DNA of 20,544 nucleotides, from the NCBI GenBank assembly GCA_003661605.2, contig QMWL02000004.1:1-20544 (forward strand), read 5' to 3'. Below, piece by piece: positions 1-7,216 of the stretch. The translations under genes and the position numbers were made by a program. Under the pieces are notes generated by a model, which saw nothing but the letters and a program-made list of their open reading frames with translations, searched no databases and was not told where the DNA came from. Each line of letters opens with the position of its first letter. The first letter of the stretch is position 1. The DNA comes from an archaeon (GTDB taxonomy: Archaea; Thermoproteota; QMWL01).

Positions 1-2153
1 CAATTAACACTACTGAACGGTTGTGGACCTGCTTCCCAGGCCGTCATCCCAAAGCCAGTCATGAACGCGTTGTTGTAAATTAGGTTCGGACCTAAGCTAC
101 CGAGGAACGCTAGTATGCCTGTTGATGATTTGAAGACACATCCTCTAAACGTGTTCTTTCGATTTAGCCCTATACCTAGCATCTCAAAAAATATGTCTAT
201 CATATGTCCTTCGAACAGCAGGTTTTCGAAGGTGCAATTATAGAGGTCGTACCCTGGAGAGTAAGCAAACGCAAAGACACCCGCTGGAAGCTGTGTTGTC
301 AGCGCGTATCCAGTAATCCACCACAGTATATGTGTGTTGTTTATGAACATTGAGTCTTTCCATGTAGATAACTGCATACCGTTCCATATACACGCTCCCA
401 CTCCATTCTCTCGCACTATGCAGCGAGTGAGATCTAGCTTCCCTCCTGCTGTATTGAGAAACACTCCTACACAGTGATTTCTTTCTATAGTTGTATCAAT
501 AAAATGTAGTCCTGATATCGCACTAGAGGTACCAAGATGCATAACTCCAAACAAACAACCTTCTATCATTGAGTCCTTCACTGTTACATTGCTACAGGAA
601 TCAACTAACACCCCTGTGATCATCTGTCGTGCTACCATTCCCTCCACTACTATTGGATTTCTGCAGTCCATAGCCGATAGACATATGGGCGGACCTTGAA
701 TCGGGTACGAAACCGTCCCTCCTGTTGTATAAAGAACAACCTCCGTTGTTGTAACTCTGACGCTTTCGAAGGATACAAGCGATCCATCTGGCGCGCAGAA
801 CTGGTCACTAGTAAACGATACACCGCTTCGTCCATCAAAGGAGACATTAAAGAGCCTACACGCTCCCCAGAAGCCTTTGTTCTTCATATTTTCCCATGTA
901 TAGATGTCCACGTATCCTCCTCCTACAGGTTTTAGAATATCTGCTATTAATCCATAATGATAGTTATTTCCTACAAACTTACAATTGTACATACTGCCAC
1001 CACTATTTATGCAAAGAACTCCTAAGATGTTATGCTTAACCGTCACATTTCGTAGCTCCCAGCCGGTAGAATCTGCTACTATTATTCCACAGAATTGATT
1101 TGAAATCTCGTAGTTTTTGATAACTATGTTGGAGCAACCTACTATACCGATCCATGCTGCTGGTGTTTTACTTCCATCAATTACTACATTTTGCTGATCG
1201 ACAAGCCACAGAAGTGGTTTGCCGTTTACAATATTACTGCTATCTATATCATGATACAGCTGTGCGCTATCTCCAATACTACAAATACCGAAGCCGTACG
1301 AGCATCCGTCAACAACATTACCGCTTATCGTTAGATTGCTTGCTAGCATAACAACGAGACCGTAGGTGCAGTTGCATATCTTGTTGTTAGCTACAACCCC
1401 TGAGGTATAATTGAAATCGAACCATGCGGTATCCGTTGTATCAAGCCAGATGGCAGCTTCTTTCACGTTTGTTATGCGGTTTCCTGAGATGGTCACGTTT
1501 ACAGCAAAGCTCGCTCTAATGCCTTCACCACAGTTAGATATGGTACAGTTCGTTACTGCACCGGTATAGACTGCGTCTAGAAGTATGGCACATTCTTTTA
1601 CATTATATATACTACAAGAGTTAATCACGAGGTACTTGTTAAGCACTTCCGTCCCTAGATCCCAATATGCCCAGTAGTTGAAGTACGCCCATATCCCACC
1701 GAAGAGGAGGTCATGGATTGTGCAATTGATGAGCGAGATTTGCTTTGTAGTGTTTAGGAAAACCCCCCATCCTCCACAGGTGATTACACAGTTTTCGAAT
1801 CGGATGTTCCTCGCGTTTCCAATTTCTATTACTGGGAAGTAAGAGATAGATCCTTCAGGCGCTCTGCGTATAATACAGTTGCGTATGATCAAGTACTTAG
1901 TAGTACTATATATTCTTATACCATAGTCTATAATCAAGTTCTCGATGATGTACGGATCTTTTTTAGTGCCCGAACCTGACGAGACTCCGTTATCCGCTGT
2001 GAACTCGTTATCGGAGGTTATGATTATGGGGTAGGGCCAGCTTTTCATACCCTTTACATGTACTGCATTCAACACTAAAGCGGCGAAGGGTACTGTAAGA
2101 AGTAGTCCGATCAGCAATAGTGGTGTGTGAGTACTACGAGTCCTTCTCTTCAT
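1..2153 (-). CDS. Secreted right-handed parallel beta-helix repeat protein (3' end beyond window)
   Basis: Reading the complement from the ATG at 2153 gives about 717 codons with no stop down to base 1, so the protein is N-terminally complete and truncated by the window edge. It begins with a basic stretch (MKRRTRS) and a hydrophobic segment (about residues 10-27), a likely Sec signal or anchor. The next residues (IITSDNEFTADNGVSSGSGT, then KKDPYIIEN) match the entry of NosD/CASH-type beta-helix proteins, which often start with a 'GSGT..dPYiIeg' strand. After that come many short coils of about 22-26 residues with Asn-Cys or Gly-Cys at the turn (NCIIRR, NCVITC, NCTIHD, NCTISNC, GCSYGF, GCLFG, NCTFEN, GCVFKS). 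The fold suggests an extracellular carbohydrate-binding, carbohydrate-modifying or S-layer-associated protein. No catalytic residues can be assigned, and any C-terminal anchor is out of view. The gene looks somewhat more A/T-rich than its neighbours. Confidence 0.88.
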   Translation of the reverse strand, partial: MKRRTRSTHTPLLLIGLLLTVPFAALVLNAVHVKGMKSWPYPIIITSDNEFTADNGVSSGSGTKKDPYIIENLIIDYGIRIYSTTKYLIIRNCIIRRAPEGSISYFPVIEIGNARNIRFENCVITCGGWGVFLNTTKQISLINCTIHDLLFGGIWAYFNYWAYWDLGTEVLNKYLVINSCSIYNVKECAILLDAVYTGAVTNCTISNCGEGIRASFAVNVTISGNRITNVKEAAIWLDTTDTAWFDFNYTSGVVANNKICNCTYGLVVMLASNLTISGNVVDGCSYGFGICSIGDSAQLYHDIDSSNIVNGKPLLWLVDQQNVVIDGSKTPAAWIGIVGCSNIVIKNYEISNQFCGIIVADSTGWELRNVTVKHNILGVLCINSGGSMYNCKFVGNNYHYGLIADILKPVGGGYVDIYTWENMKNKGFWGACRLFNVSFDGRSGVSFTSDQFCAPDGSLVSFESVRVTTTEVVLYTTGGTVSYPIQGPPICLSAMDCRNPIVVEGMVARQMITGVLVDSCSNVTVKDSMIEGCLFGVMHLGTSSAISGLHFIDTTIERNHCVGVFLNTAGGKLDLTRCIVRENGVGACIWNGMQLSTWKDSMFINNTHILWWITGYALTTQLPAGVFAFAYSPGYDLYNCTFENLLFEGHMIDIFFEMLGIGLNRKNTFRGCVFKSSTGILAFLGSLGPNLIYNNAFMTGFGMTAWEAGPQPFSSVN

Positions 2154-2172
2154 GCTTAGGCGCTCGTTGCTC

Positions 2173-2182
2173 GTATTATTAG
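2173..2182 (-). promoter_or_regulatory. TATA-like promoter box for the beta-helix gene
   Basis: On the minus strand this reads CTAATAATAC, centred about 24 nt before the ATG at 2153. This spacing fits an archaeal TATA box driving a leaderless transcript. It lies in the 74-base divergent gap with the lipoate ligase gene. Assigned by spacing and composition only. Confidence 0.5.
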
Positions 2183-2227
2183 AGTTAGCATCACACAAGT
2201 CTTTTCTCAGGACTAGCCTCCTACTCG

Positions 2228-3319
2228 GTGGCTTGGCGTCTCCTAGACCTCGGTTACGTAGATCCTTATCGCGCTCAGTGCTTTTACGAAGCTACGGCTC
2301 TTGCAGTTAGCAAAGGTATCGCTCCTCCTACGGTAATCTTCTGTCTTCCTGCTTCTCCTTACGTATGTATTGGAGTGCATCAAATCCTCGAAAACGTTGT
2401 TGATGTAGACTACTGCAAGACCCAAGGGTATCCGACTATACGAAGATCCTTAGGTGGTGGTGCTGTTTTTCTCAATAGTCATCAACTGTTCTTTCAGATC
2501 ATAGGACCTAAAGACCATCCTCAAGTACCTCCCCGTGTCGACGACCTGTTTAGATACTTCCTTACCGCTATAGTTGCTGCGTACCGGAGGCTAGGGATTC
2601 CCGCTGAATACCGTCCTGTTAATGACATCGTTGTACGTGGAAGAAAGATCTCTGGTACGGGTGCTGGTATATGGGAGGATGCTGTCATAGTCGTAGGTAA
2701 CTTCATCATGGACTTCAACTTCGATGAAGCCGCTCGAGTGTTACGCGTACCAGATGAAAAGTTCAGAGATAAACTCGTTAGTTCTATGCGCGAGTGGATA
2801 ACCTCCATTAGAAGAGAGTTGGGAACCATACCGCCACTAGAAGAAATCAAACAAGCGGCCATAGAAGGCTTCAAAACGATAGGTATTGAACTGAAGCCAG
2901 GAGAGGTTACTCCGGAGGAAAAACGCTTCTTCGCTGAAGAAGTGCTTCCTAGACACAAATCGCACGAATGGCTTCATGCCATCACTTCTGACCACCCTAC
3001 ACTATTTCACCGTGTCAAAGTCGCTCACGATGTTACGGTCGTTGAGGTGAGGTACAAAGCACGCAAACTGATCCGTGTTATCGCTCAGCTCGACGGGTAT
3101 CAAATACGCGATATAGCGATAGCAGGCGATTTCTTTGCAATACCTTATACCGTGGTGAAAAGAATAGAATCTGCTCTTACCGGTAAATCACTAGACGATG
3201 AAAACGCAGTTAGGACCGCCATCCAGCAAGCAATACAACAAAGCGATGCTACCCTCGTGGGCGCTACCCCTGAGGACATCTTTAATGCAGTCCTGCAGCT
3301 TCGAACTGCCGTATCCTAA
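2228..3319 (+). CDS. Lipoate/octanoate-protein ligase family (LplA-like, with C-terminal domain)
   Basis: This 363-residue protein belongs to the BPL/LplA/LipB cofactor transferase family, which attaches lipoic or octanoic acid to lysines of acceptor proteins such as GcvH or 2-oxoacid dehydrogenase E2. Visible family landmarks are the lipoate-loop motif RRSLGGGAVF (72-81) and NDIVVRGRKISGTGAG (132-147), where K140 is the expected adenylate-binding lysine. A C-terminal part (about 255-345) resembles the LplA accessory domain, which some archaea encode as a separate LplB. Two positions are unusual: the usual RRxSGGGAVYH has Leu for Ser (75) and Leu for His (82). The start is GTG, and an in-frame stop at 2186-2188 leaves no earlier ATG or GTG. 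No acceptor protein or lipoate synthase is in the window, so the exact substrate is open. A cupin gene follows after 29 bases. Confidence 0.82.
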   Translation: MAWRLLDLGYVDPYRAQCFYEATALAVSKGIAPPTVIFCLPASPYVCIGVHQILENVVDVDYCKTQGYPTIRRSLGGGAVFLNSHQLFFQIIGPKDHPQVPPRVDDLFRYFLTAIVAAYRRLGIPAEYRPVNDIVVRGRKISGTGAGIWEDAVIVVGNFIMDFNFDEAARVLRVPDEKFRDKLVSSMREWITSIRRELGTIPPLEEIKQAAIEGFKTIGIELKPGEVTPEEKRFFAEEVLPRHKSHEWLHAITSDHPTLFHRVKVAHDVTVVEVRYKARKLIRVIAQLDGYQIRDIAIAGDFFAIPYTVVKRIESALTGKSLDDENAVRTAIQQAIQQSDATLVGATPEDIFNAVLQLRTAVS

Positions 3320-3321
3320 CC

Positions 3322-3329
3322 GCTAAAAC
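3322..3329 (+). promoter_or_regulatory. TATA-like box before the cupin gene
   Basis: The sequence GCTAAAAC is centred 23 nt before the ATG at 3349 and lies just after the ligase stop. Its spacing matches other boxes in the window, so the cupin may have its own leaderless promoter as well as read-through from the ligase gene. Confidence 0.35.
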
Positions 3330-3348
3330 AGCCTCTCTAAAATCCACG

Positions 3349-3726
3349 ATGCCGTTCAAAGCCACCCATTACGAAAACATTTCAGAAAAAGCTGTAGAAG
3401 AAGAAGGCGCTGTAGGTGCACGCATACGCTGGCTCATCTCACGGATCGACGGAACAGACAACTTCGCACTCCGTATGTTCACACTAGACCCTGGTGGTCA
3501 AACACCTCAGCACAAACACCCATGGGAACACGGTGTTTTTGTCCTCGAAGGAGAGGGTATTGTATGGTTCGAAGGCGAAGAGCATCGCATTGCACCTGGT
3601 TACGTGGTGTTCATACCTCCGAATAAGGAGCATTACTTCAAAAACACGGGCAAACTGCTCCTCCGCTTCCTTTGCATCATACCGTTTATCGGTCCTGAGC
3701 GGAAGTCATTATCTGCTGAAGAATAG
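3349..3726 (+). CDS. Small single-domain cupin protein
   Basis: This 125-residue protein is a single cupin_2-type beta-barrel. Cupin motif 1 is seen as HKHPWEHGVFVLEGEG (55-70) and motif 2 as PPNKEHYFKN (90-99). H55, H57, H61 and H95 are the probable metal ligands. Small cupins of this kind are metal-dependent enzymes or sensors acting on small molecules, and the substrate cannot be inferred. There is no signal peptide, so it is cytosolic. The gene follows the lipoate ligase by 29 bases in the same direction and has a possible own promoter. Its last 41 bases overlap the end of the flavoprotein gene on the other strand. Confidence 0.85.
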   Translation: MPFKATHYENISEKAVEEEGAVGARIRWLISRIDGTDNFALRMFTLDPGGQTPQHKHPWEHGVFVLEGEGIVWFEGEEHRIAPGYVVFIPPNKEHYFKNTGKLLLRFLCIIPFIGPERKSLSAEE

Positions 3727-4405
3727 TAGCAATTCTTTCTATGGTAGTTGCGACCATTATTTCAGGGAACTGATGTAGTCTCTCCACAAGCCTCTTGTCA
3801 AAGGGTCTGATTCGTATCTCTATCCGTTTATGTATGACTACCGCTTCATAGGGACAAGCTTCCTTACAGCGTGCACACCCGTTACACAATCGTAAGTCGA
3901 TATGGTACTGTCTCCCATCAAACCATATCGCTTCTCGTGGACACGCTTTTGCCGCTACACAATCCTCACAGCGCTTACACCTCCTCTGATCGATGTAGGG
4001 CGGAAGAAGACTTTGGCGTCTTTCTCCTACATCCGCTGGGGCAACAACAAGTGGCGTTTTCGTTTTTCGTGCATACGTTGCTACACAAGTCACGAGTGTA
4101 TCTGCTATTCCCTCTACTAGCTTAGCTACCGTATTGGTTGTACAGGGTGCTATTACGACTGCTGCATAAGCGCCTCCCCATACCCGAAGCGCACTCTGAT
4201 ATACTGGTTTCTCCAGATGCTCGAGAGCGAGGCTAGTTACGTTCTGTGCAAATCGCTTCCAGAGCCCATACATCCTCAGAACGTAAAACCCCGCTTCAGA
4301 AACAAATCCATCAATGGTCCAGCCGTTGCTTGACAGTTGTTCCACTAGTTTAACCGCCTCACTAATTCCCCATCCCGATCCTGTGATGCACCATGCAACT
4401 CGCAC
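3686..4405 (-). CDS. Flavoprotein with two [4Fe-4S] clusters, dihydromethanopterin reductase (acceptor)-like
   Basis: This 239-residue protein joins an N-terminal flavoprotein domain to a C-terminal bacterial-type ferredoxin domain. The flavin domain shows ITGSGWG (7-13) and the FMN-site stretch APCTTNTVAKLVEGIADTLV (86-105), typical of the PPCDC-like flavoprotein fold. The cysteines are C143, C146, C149 and C155 (one with a longer last gap than usual) and C174, C177, C180 and C184. This architecture matches archaeal AfpA and DmrB/DmrX proteins, which pass electrons from ferredoxin to flavin; DmrB of Methanosarcina reduces dihydromethanopterin. Here it may reduce a pterin C1 carrier or serve as an electron carrier (inference). 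It starts with GTG, 12 bases from the divergent DUF1464 gene, and its 3' end overlaps the cupin gene by 41 bases. Confidence 0.8.
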   Translation of the reverse strand: MRVAWCITGSGWGISEAVKLVEQLSSNGWTIDGFVSEAGFYVLRMYGLWKRFAQNVTSLALEHLEKPVYQSALRVWGGAYAAVVIAPCTTNTVAKLVEGIADTLVTCVATYARKTKTPLVVAPADVGERRQSLLPPYIDQRRCKRCEDCVAAKACPREAIWFDGRQYHIDLRLCNGCARCKEACPYEAVVIHKRIEIRIRPFDKRLVERLHQFPEIMVATTIERIATILQQIMTSAQDR

Positions 4406-4417
4406 CTCTTACAAGCC

Positions 4418-5479
4418 GTGACGGTCTTAAGCTTGGAGGCAAGTAGCTTTGTGCTAGTTGCGGGTATAGACCCTGGCTCCTCGGAGTGGCGTATATCGTT
4501 CCTGGAGAATGGCAAGCACGTTTGCAGCGATAGCGAGGTATGTTCGTCTCCTCAGGCTCCAGTATGTCTGCTCGAGCGAAACAGCGTGCGTCTATCGGAG
4601 TGCCAACTAATTGCTGCTCCATCAGGATTTGGATTACCTCTCACAAGAGTCGAAGAACTGAACGAACAGAAGCTCTTTGAGGTGACATTACAACCACCAT
4701 CTGCTCCCTCCTTGCTGGGGCTGCGTAAGGCGTTAAATTGGATCCGTGAGCAGAATCTTCCAGCTGTAATCCTACCTGGGGTTAAGCATCTACCAACTGT
4801 ACCTGCACATCGAAAGCTTGGTCGTATCGACATAGGTACCGCCGATAAAGTTGCAGCAACTGCCTTCGCCTTAGCTAAGCTTTGGGAGAGAAACGGTGTG
4901 CTTGATCATTCCTTTCTTCTTGCAGAAGTTGGGTCTCATTACACGGCTTTTGTTGTAGTTGAAGAGGGGGAAATTGTAGATGGTGTTGGTGGCGCGAATG
5001 TTCAGTTTGGCTGGCAAGCTGCCGGATGTCTCGACTCCGAACTCGCTGTTCTTGTAAAGCCGAAAAAGCGCGATCTTCTTCGACTTGGTGCTGTGGCATA
5101 TGGTGCTAACTGGCACTCTCCTCACTCTGCAACAGAAGCTTTCCTTGAGGGTATCATTCGCACCGCAGCGGGGCTTCTAGCGGTTCATGATACTATAGAC
5201 CTGATCATCTGTAGCGGGCTTCTAGGTCGACGTCCTGAGGTATTAACTGCGCTCACAACAGCTGCAGCTCCCTACGGTGCTTCAGTAACTACTCCTCCTT
5301 CTCCCCCGCCCTCTGCTAGCGAAGCCTCGTTGGGCGCTGCTATTCTTGCAGACGGACTCTGCAACGGCGTTCACGCCCCTGTCGTAGAAACTCTCAGGAT
5401 AGCGGAAGCACGCGGCTCCGTATTTGACTACTTTCCCCACTGGGTCCTTGAAAGAATTCGACTAAATATCAGCATCTGA
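4418..5479 (+). CDS. DUF1464 family protein (actin/sugar-kinase-like fold)
   Basis: This protein has up to 353 residues and matches the archaeal DUF1464 family, whose fold resembles ASKHA sugar and acyl kinases. The phosphate-1-like loop AGIDPGSSEW occurs near the N-terminus (15-24), and the family's characteristic stretch LPTVPAHRKLGRIDIGTADK lies at 125-144. A second glycine-rich region follows (VVEEGEIVDGVGGANVQFG), then LIICSGLLGRRP near the C-terminus, as expected for the second nucleotide-binding half. The biochemical role of the family is not established; a phosphotransferase or ATP-dependent role is inference. The start is uncertain. GTG at 4418 gives the longest form, but GTG at 4451 has GGAGG 11 nt upstream (4435-4439) and would begin MLVAGIDPG, which fits better. 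The 3' end overlaps the PriS-like gene by 18 bases. Confidence 0.8.
   Translation: MTVLSLEASSFVLVAGIDPGSSEWRISFLENGKHVCSDSEVCSSPQAPVCLLERNSVRLSECQLIAAPSGFGLPLTRVEELNEQKLFEVTLQPPSAPSLLGLRKALNWIREQNLPAVILPGVKHLPTVPAHRKLGRIDIGTADKVAATAFALAKLWERNGVLDHSFLLAEVGSHYTAFVVVEEGEIVDGVGGANVQFGWQAAGCLDSELAVLVKPKKRDLLRLGAVAYGANWHSPHSATEAFLEGIIRTAAGLLAVHDTIDLIICSGLLGRRPEVLTALTTAAAPYGASVTTPPSPPPSASEASLGAAILADGLCNGVHAPVVETLRIAEARGSVFDYFPHWVLERIRLNISI
4426..4434. promoter_or_regulatory. Palindromic CTTAAGCTT element, possible bidirectional promoter box
   Basis: CTTAAG (4426-4431) is a perfect palindrome. Its centre lies about 23.5 nt before the flavoprotein GTG (4405) on the minus strand and 22.5 nt before the GTG at 4451 on the plus strand. 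It could act as a shared TATA-like site for two leaderless genes. A similar AGCTTAAGCT occurs at 13834 near another divergent pair. Assigned by geometry only. Confidence 0.35.
4435..4439 (+). promoter_or_regulatory. Possible Shine-Dalgarno GGAGG favouring the internal GTG start at 4451
   Basis: GGAGG is followed by an 11-nt spacer and GTG at 4451-4453, in frame with the GTG at 4418. It supports a DUF1464 protein 11 residues shorter than the longest reading frame. The spacing is slightly long, so this is moderate evidence. Confidence 0.4.
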
Positions 5480-6367
5480 AGGTGGTAAGTACTTGAGAAT
5501 TTGCTCCTCGATAGGCGGATGCTTTCGTCTCCGTGTTCGTCGTGGCCAGGGATATCCTCCTACGGCGTTTAGCGCGGCGTATGCTAGCTCGTCACACTCT
5601 CCTTTATCATAACGGTTCCAGTCTCTATAGTGTACAAAACCTTCAGGATCAGTTATCCGATAATCCACATCAGGAAGCGTATCCGGGTTAATGCACACAC
5701 AAACAACATCCAACTCCCTGTGCAGTGAAAGAGGACATGTAAACACACGTTGCTTATCCATACAGTTCTCAATCTTCACAAGAACTCCCTCCTTTAACCC
5801 CATCCTTCTAATTTGTGATTCTAAACGCCGTACCCCAAATTCGACAATCGCATAAGCCACATCAAGCGGGTGGTACTTCATACGAACATCTTCAGAGATA
5901 GCCCTATGATGGATGTGAACATGCAGTCCTCTTCCACTTACTTTCACAAACACCGACTCGCGAACTCCCCACTTGTCCAGAAAGCAGACTAGTTCGTAGG
6001 CAGCCTTAAGCGCCGCAATCCACCCTTTCTTACCCTGGTCTCGTACATCAATATCCCAAGTGGGTGTACACCCTACAATATTCTGAGGGTCGTAGACATC
6101 TTCAGAATAACGCAGTCTTCGGTAGACATTAGCTGATGCATAAATAGTTCGAGGAAGAAGTTTGCTAAATTTGAGGAAAATAACGCCTATATCGCCACTT
6201 TTCTCTATAGTTAGCGGTCTACCAGCATCAAATCGTACCATCGTTAGGCTGTCTTTCTTGGTCTTTACCATGCAGTGAAGCGCTACCCAGCGGCTGCGCG
6301 CGAAACGCGCGATTTCCTGTCTTACTTCGTGGCGTGTATAGTGGCGAATTACATCCCTGTACTCCAT
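5462..6367 (-). CDS. PriS-like archaeo-eukaryotic primase/polymerase
   Basis: This 301-residue protein is an archaeo-eukaryotic primase (AEP) superfamily member resembling the archaeal primase small subunit. The N-terminus (RHYTRHEVRQEIARFARSRW) matches the PriS opening. Motif I is TWDIDV with the catalytic Asp pair D105 and D107. Motif II is SGRGLHVHIHH (144-154). Motif III centres on D204 in MDKQR, followed by PLSLH (212-216). All catalytic residues therefore appear intact, so nucleotidyl transfer is expected. Only about 37 residues separate motifs I and II, and no zinc-knuckle cysteines are seen there, unlike canonical PriS. It is therefore more likely a paralogue than the replicative subunit, and no PriL is nearby. 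The ATG lies one base after the stop of the KaiC-like gene, so the two are probably translationally coupled. A repair, primer-synthesis or defence role is inference. Confidence 0.78.
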   Translation of the reverse strand: MEYRDVIRHYTRHEVRQEIARFARSRWVALHCMVKTKKDSLTMVRFDAGRPLTIEKSGDIGVIFLKFSKLLPRTIYASANVYRRLRYSEDVYDPQNIVGCTPTWDIDVRDQGKKGWIAALKAAYELVCFLDKWGVRESVFVKVSGRGLHVHIHHRAISEDVRMKYHPLDVAYAIVEFGVRRLESQIRRMGLKEGVLVKIENCMDKQRVFTCPLSLHRELDVVCVCINPDTLPDVDYRITDPEGFVHYRDWNRYDKGECDELAYAALNAVGGYPWPRRTRRRKHPPIEEQILKYLPPSDADI

Positions 6368-6368
6368 A

Positions 6369-7184
6369 CTACTCTTGTCTATCTCTAGGCGTTAAGCCCT
6401 CTTCCGCGCGCCGTTTTGCGCGCAGTATTCGTGAAAGCACCACGTATGGCAATCGTGTGTCCTCTACGCGAAAACGCAGAGGGTGTTTTACTACCAGCCC
6501 CCGTCCATCTATAATATCGATCTCGTATGCTCTAAGGTCGTGAGGAGTTTGCCGCATCTTCTCGCAGATAATAAACCTACAGAGCCTACCGCCGATGAGC
6601 CGTTTTCTGAACCTGATAATGCCATCTGCTATGTGTTCAAGACCGAATCCGAATGCTTCCGCAGTAGTGATAGCATACTGCGTTGTTGCCATTATTGTAA
6701 AATTCCACCGTGTTAAAACTCGCTTAACCTGATAGGAGTACCGTCGTGCCATCGCAGGACGATCTAGCCAAAACGCACTCATAGAATCAATAACAAGACG
6801 GGCATGACCTCGACCTAGTTTTTTCTTCGCATCAATAACCTTCTGGACAAGTTCCTCTATATCTAAGCTCTGCAAAGACCACCGATCTTTTTCCCGCATA
6901 AGTGCGTCGATCAGGATAAGCTTCCCAGCTCTAATACCTGATTGGAAGTCAAAGCCGAACTGTGCAGCTTGGCGAATTACCGACTCTCGCGATTCCTCGG
7001 TTGTTACGTAGACGCAAGGATCACCAACCTGAAGACCTACCGCTACAAAGTGAATGCAGAGAATGGTCTTCCCCGTTCCTGGTTCTCCTGCGAGAGCGAC
7101 TAGAAAGCCTTTAGGAATTCCTCCTGAAAGTATGCGGTCCAGCCCTGGTACTCCCGTCGAAATACGCTCTACCACGACGCTCAT
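6369..7184 (-). CDS. KaiC/RadA-like (RecA-superfamily) single-domain ATPase
   Basis: This 271-residue protein carries one KaiC-type RecA-fold domain. It starts with the family signature RISTGVPGLDRILSGGIPKG (7-26), followed by Walker A GEPGTGKT (33-40), the catalytic-glutamate region YVTTEESRE, and Walker B ARLVIDSMSAFW. It lacks a second KaiC domain and any obvious receiver or DNA-binding fusion. The C-terminal tail is basic (RAKRRAEEGLTPRDRQE). Archaeal single-domain KaiC-like proteins serve varied roles, including signalling, regulation of motility and recombination-related ATPase activity. Its strict coupling to the PriS-like gene points to ATP-dependent handling of DNA or of the primase (inference). 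A clear TATA-like box lies about 22 nt upstream, so it appears to head a two-gene leaderless operon. Confidence 0.85.
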   Translation of the reverse strand: MSVVVERISTGVPGLDRILSGGIPKGFLVALAGEPGTGKTILCIHFVAVGLQVGDPCVYVTTEESRESVIRQAAQFGFDFQSGIRAGKLILIDALMREKDRWSLQSLDIEELVQKVIDAKKKLGRGHARLVIDSMSAFWLDRPAMARRYSYQVKRVLTRWNFTIMATTQYAITTAEAFGFGLEHIADGIIRFRKRLIGGRLCRFIICEKMRQTPHDLRAYEIDIIDGRGLVVKHPLRFRVEDTRLPYVVLSRILRAKRRAEEGLTPRDRQE

Positions 7185-7202
7185 ATACTTGCGTTAGTCT
7201 GG

Positions 7203-7210
7203 TAAATAAA
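7203..7210 (-). promoter_or_regulatory. TATA box for the KaiC-like/PriS-like operon
   Basis: On the minus strand this reads TTTATTTA, centred about 22.5 nt before the ATG at 7184 in the short gap after the transglutaminase-like gene. This is the best-looking archaeal TATA box in the window, and its spacing implies a leaderless mRNA. Confidence 0.6.
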
Positions 7211-7216
7211 AGCGCC

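Noticed and set aside
696..935. Short plus-strand frames within 1-2153
   Set aside because: The minus strand is open for about 717 codons with regular beta-helix repeats, so short frames there are chance.
2521..2958. 145-residue open frame opposite the lipoate ligase gene
   Set aside because: It is Ser/Thr-rich without family features and is antisense to a gene with clear motifs.
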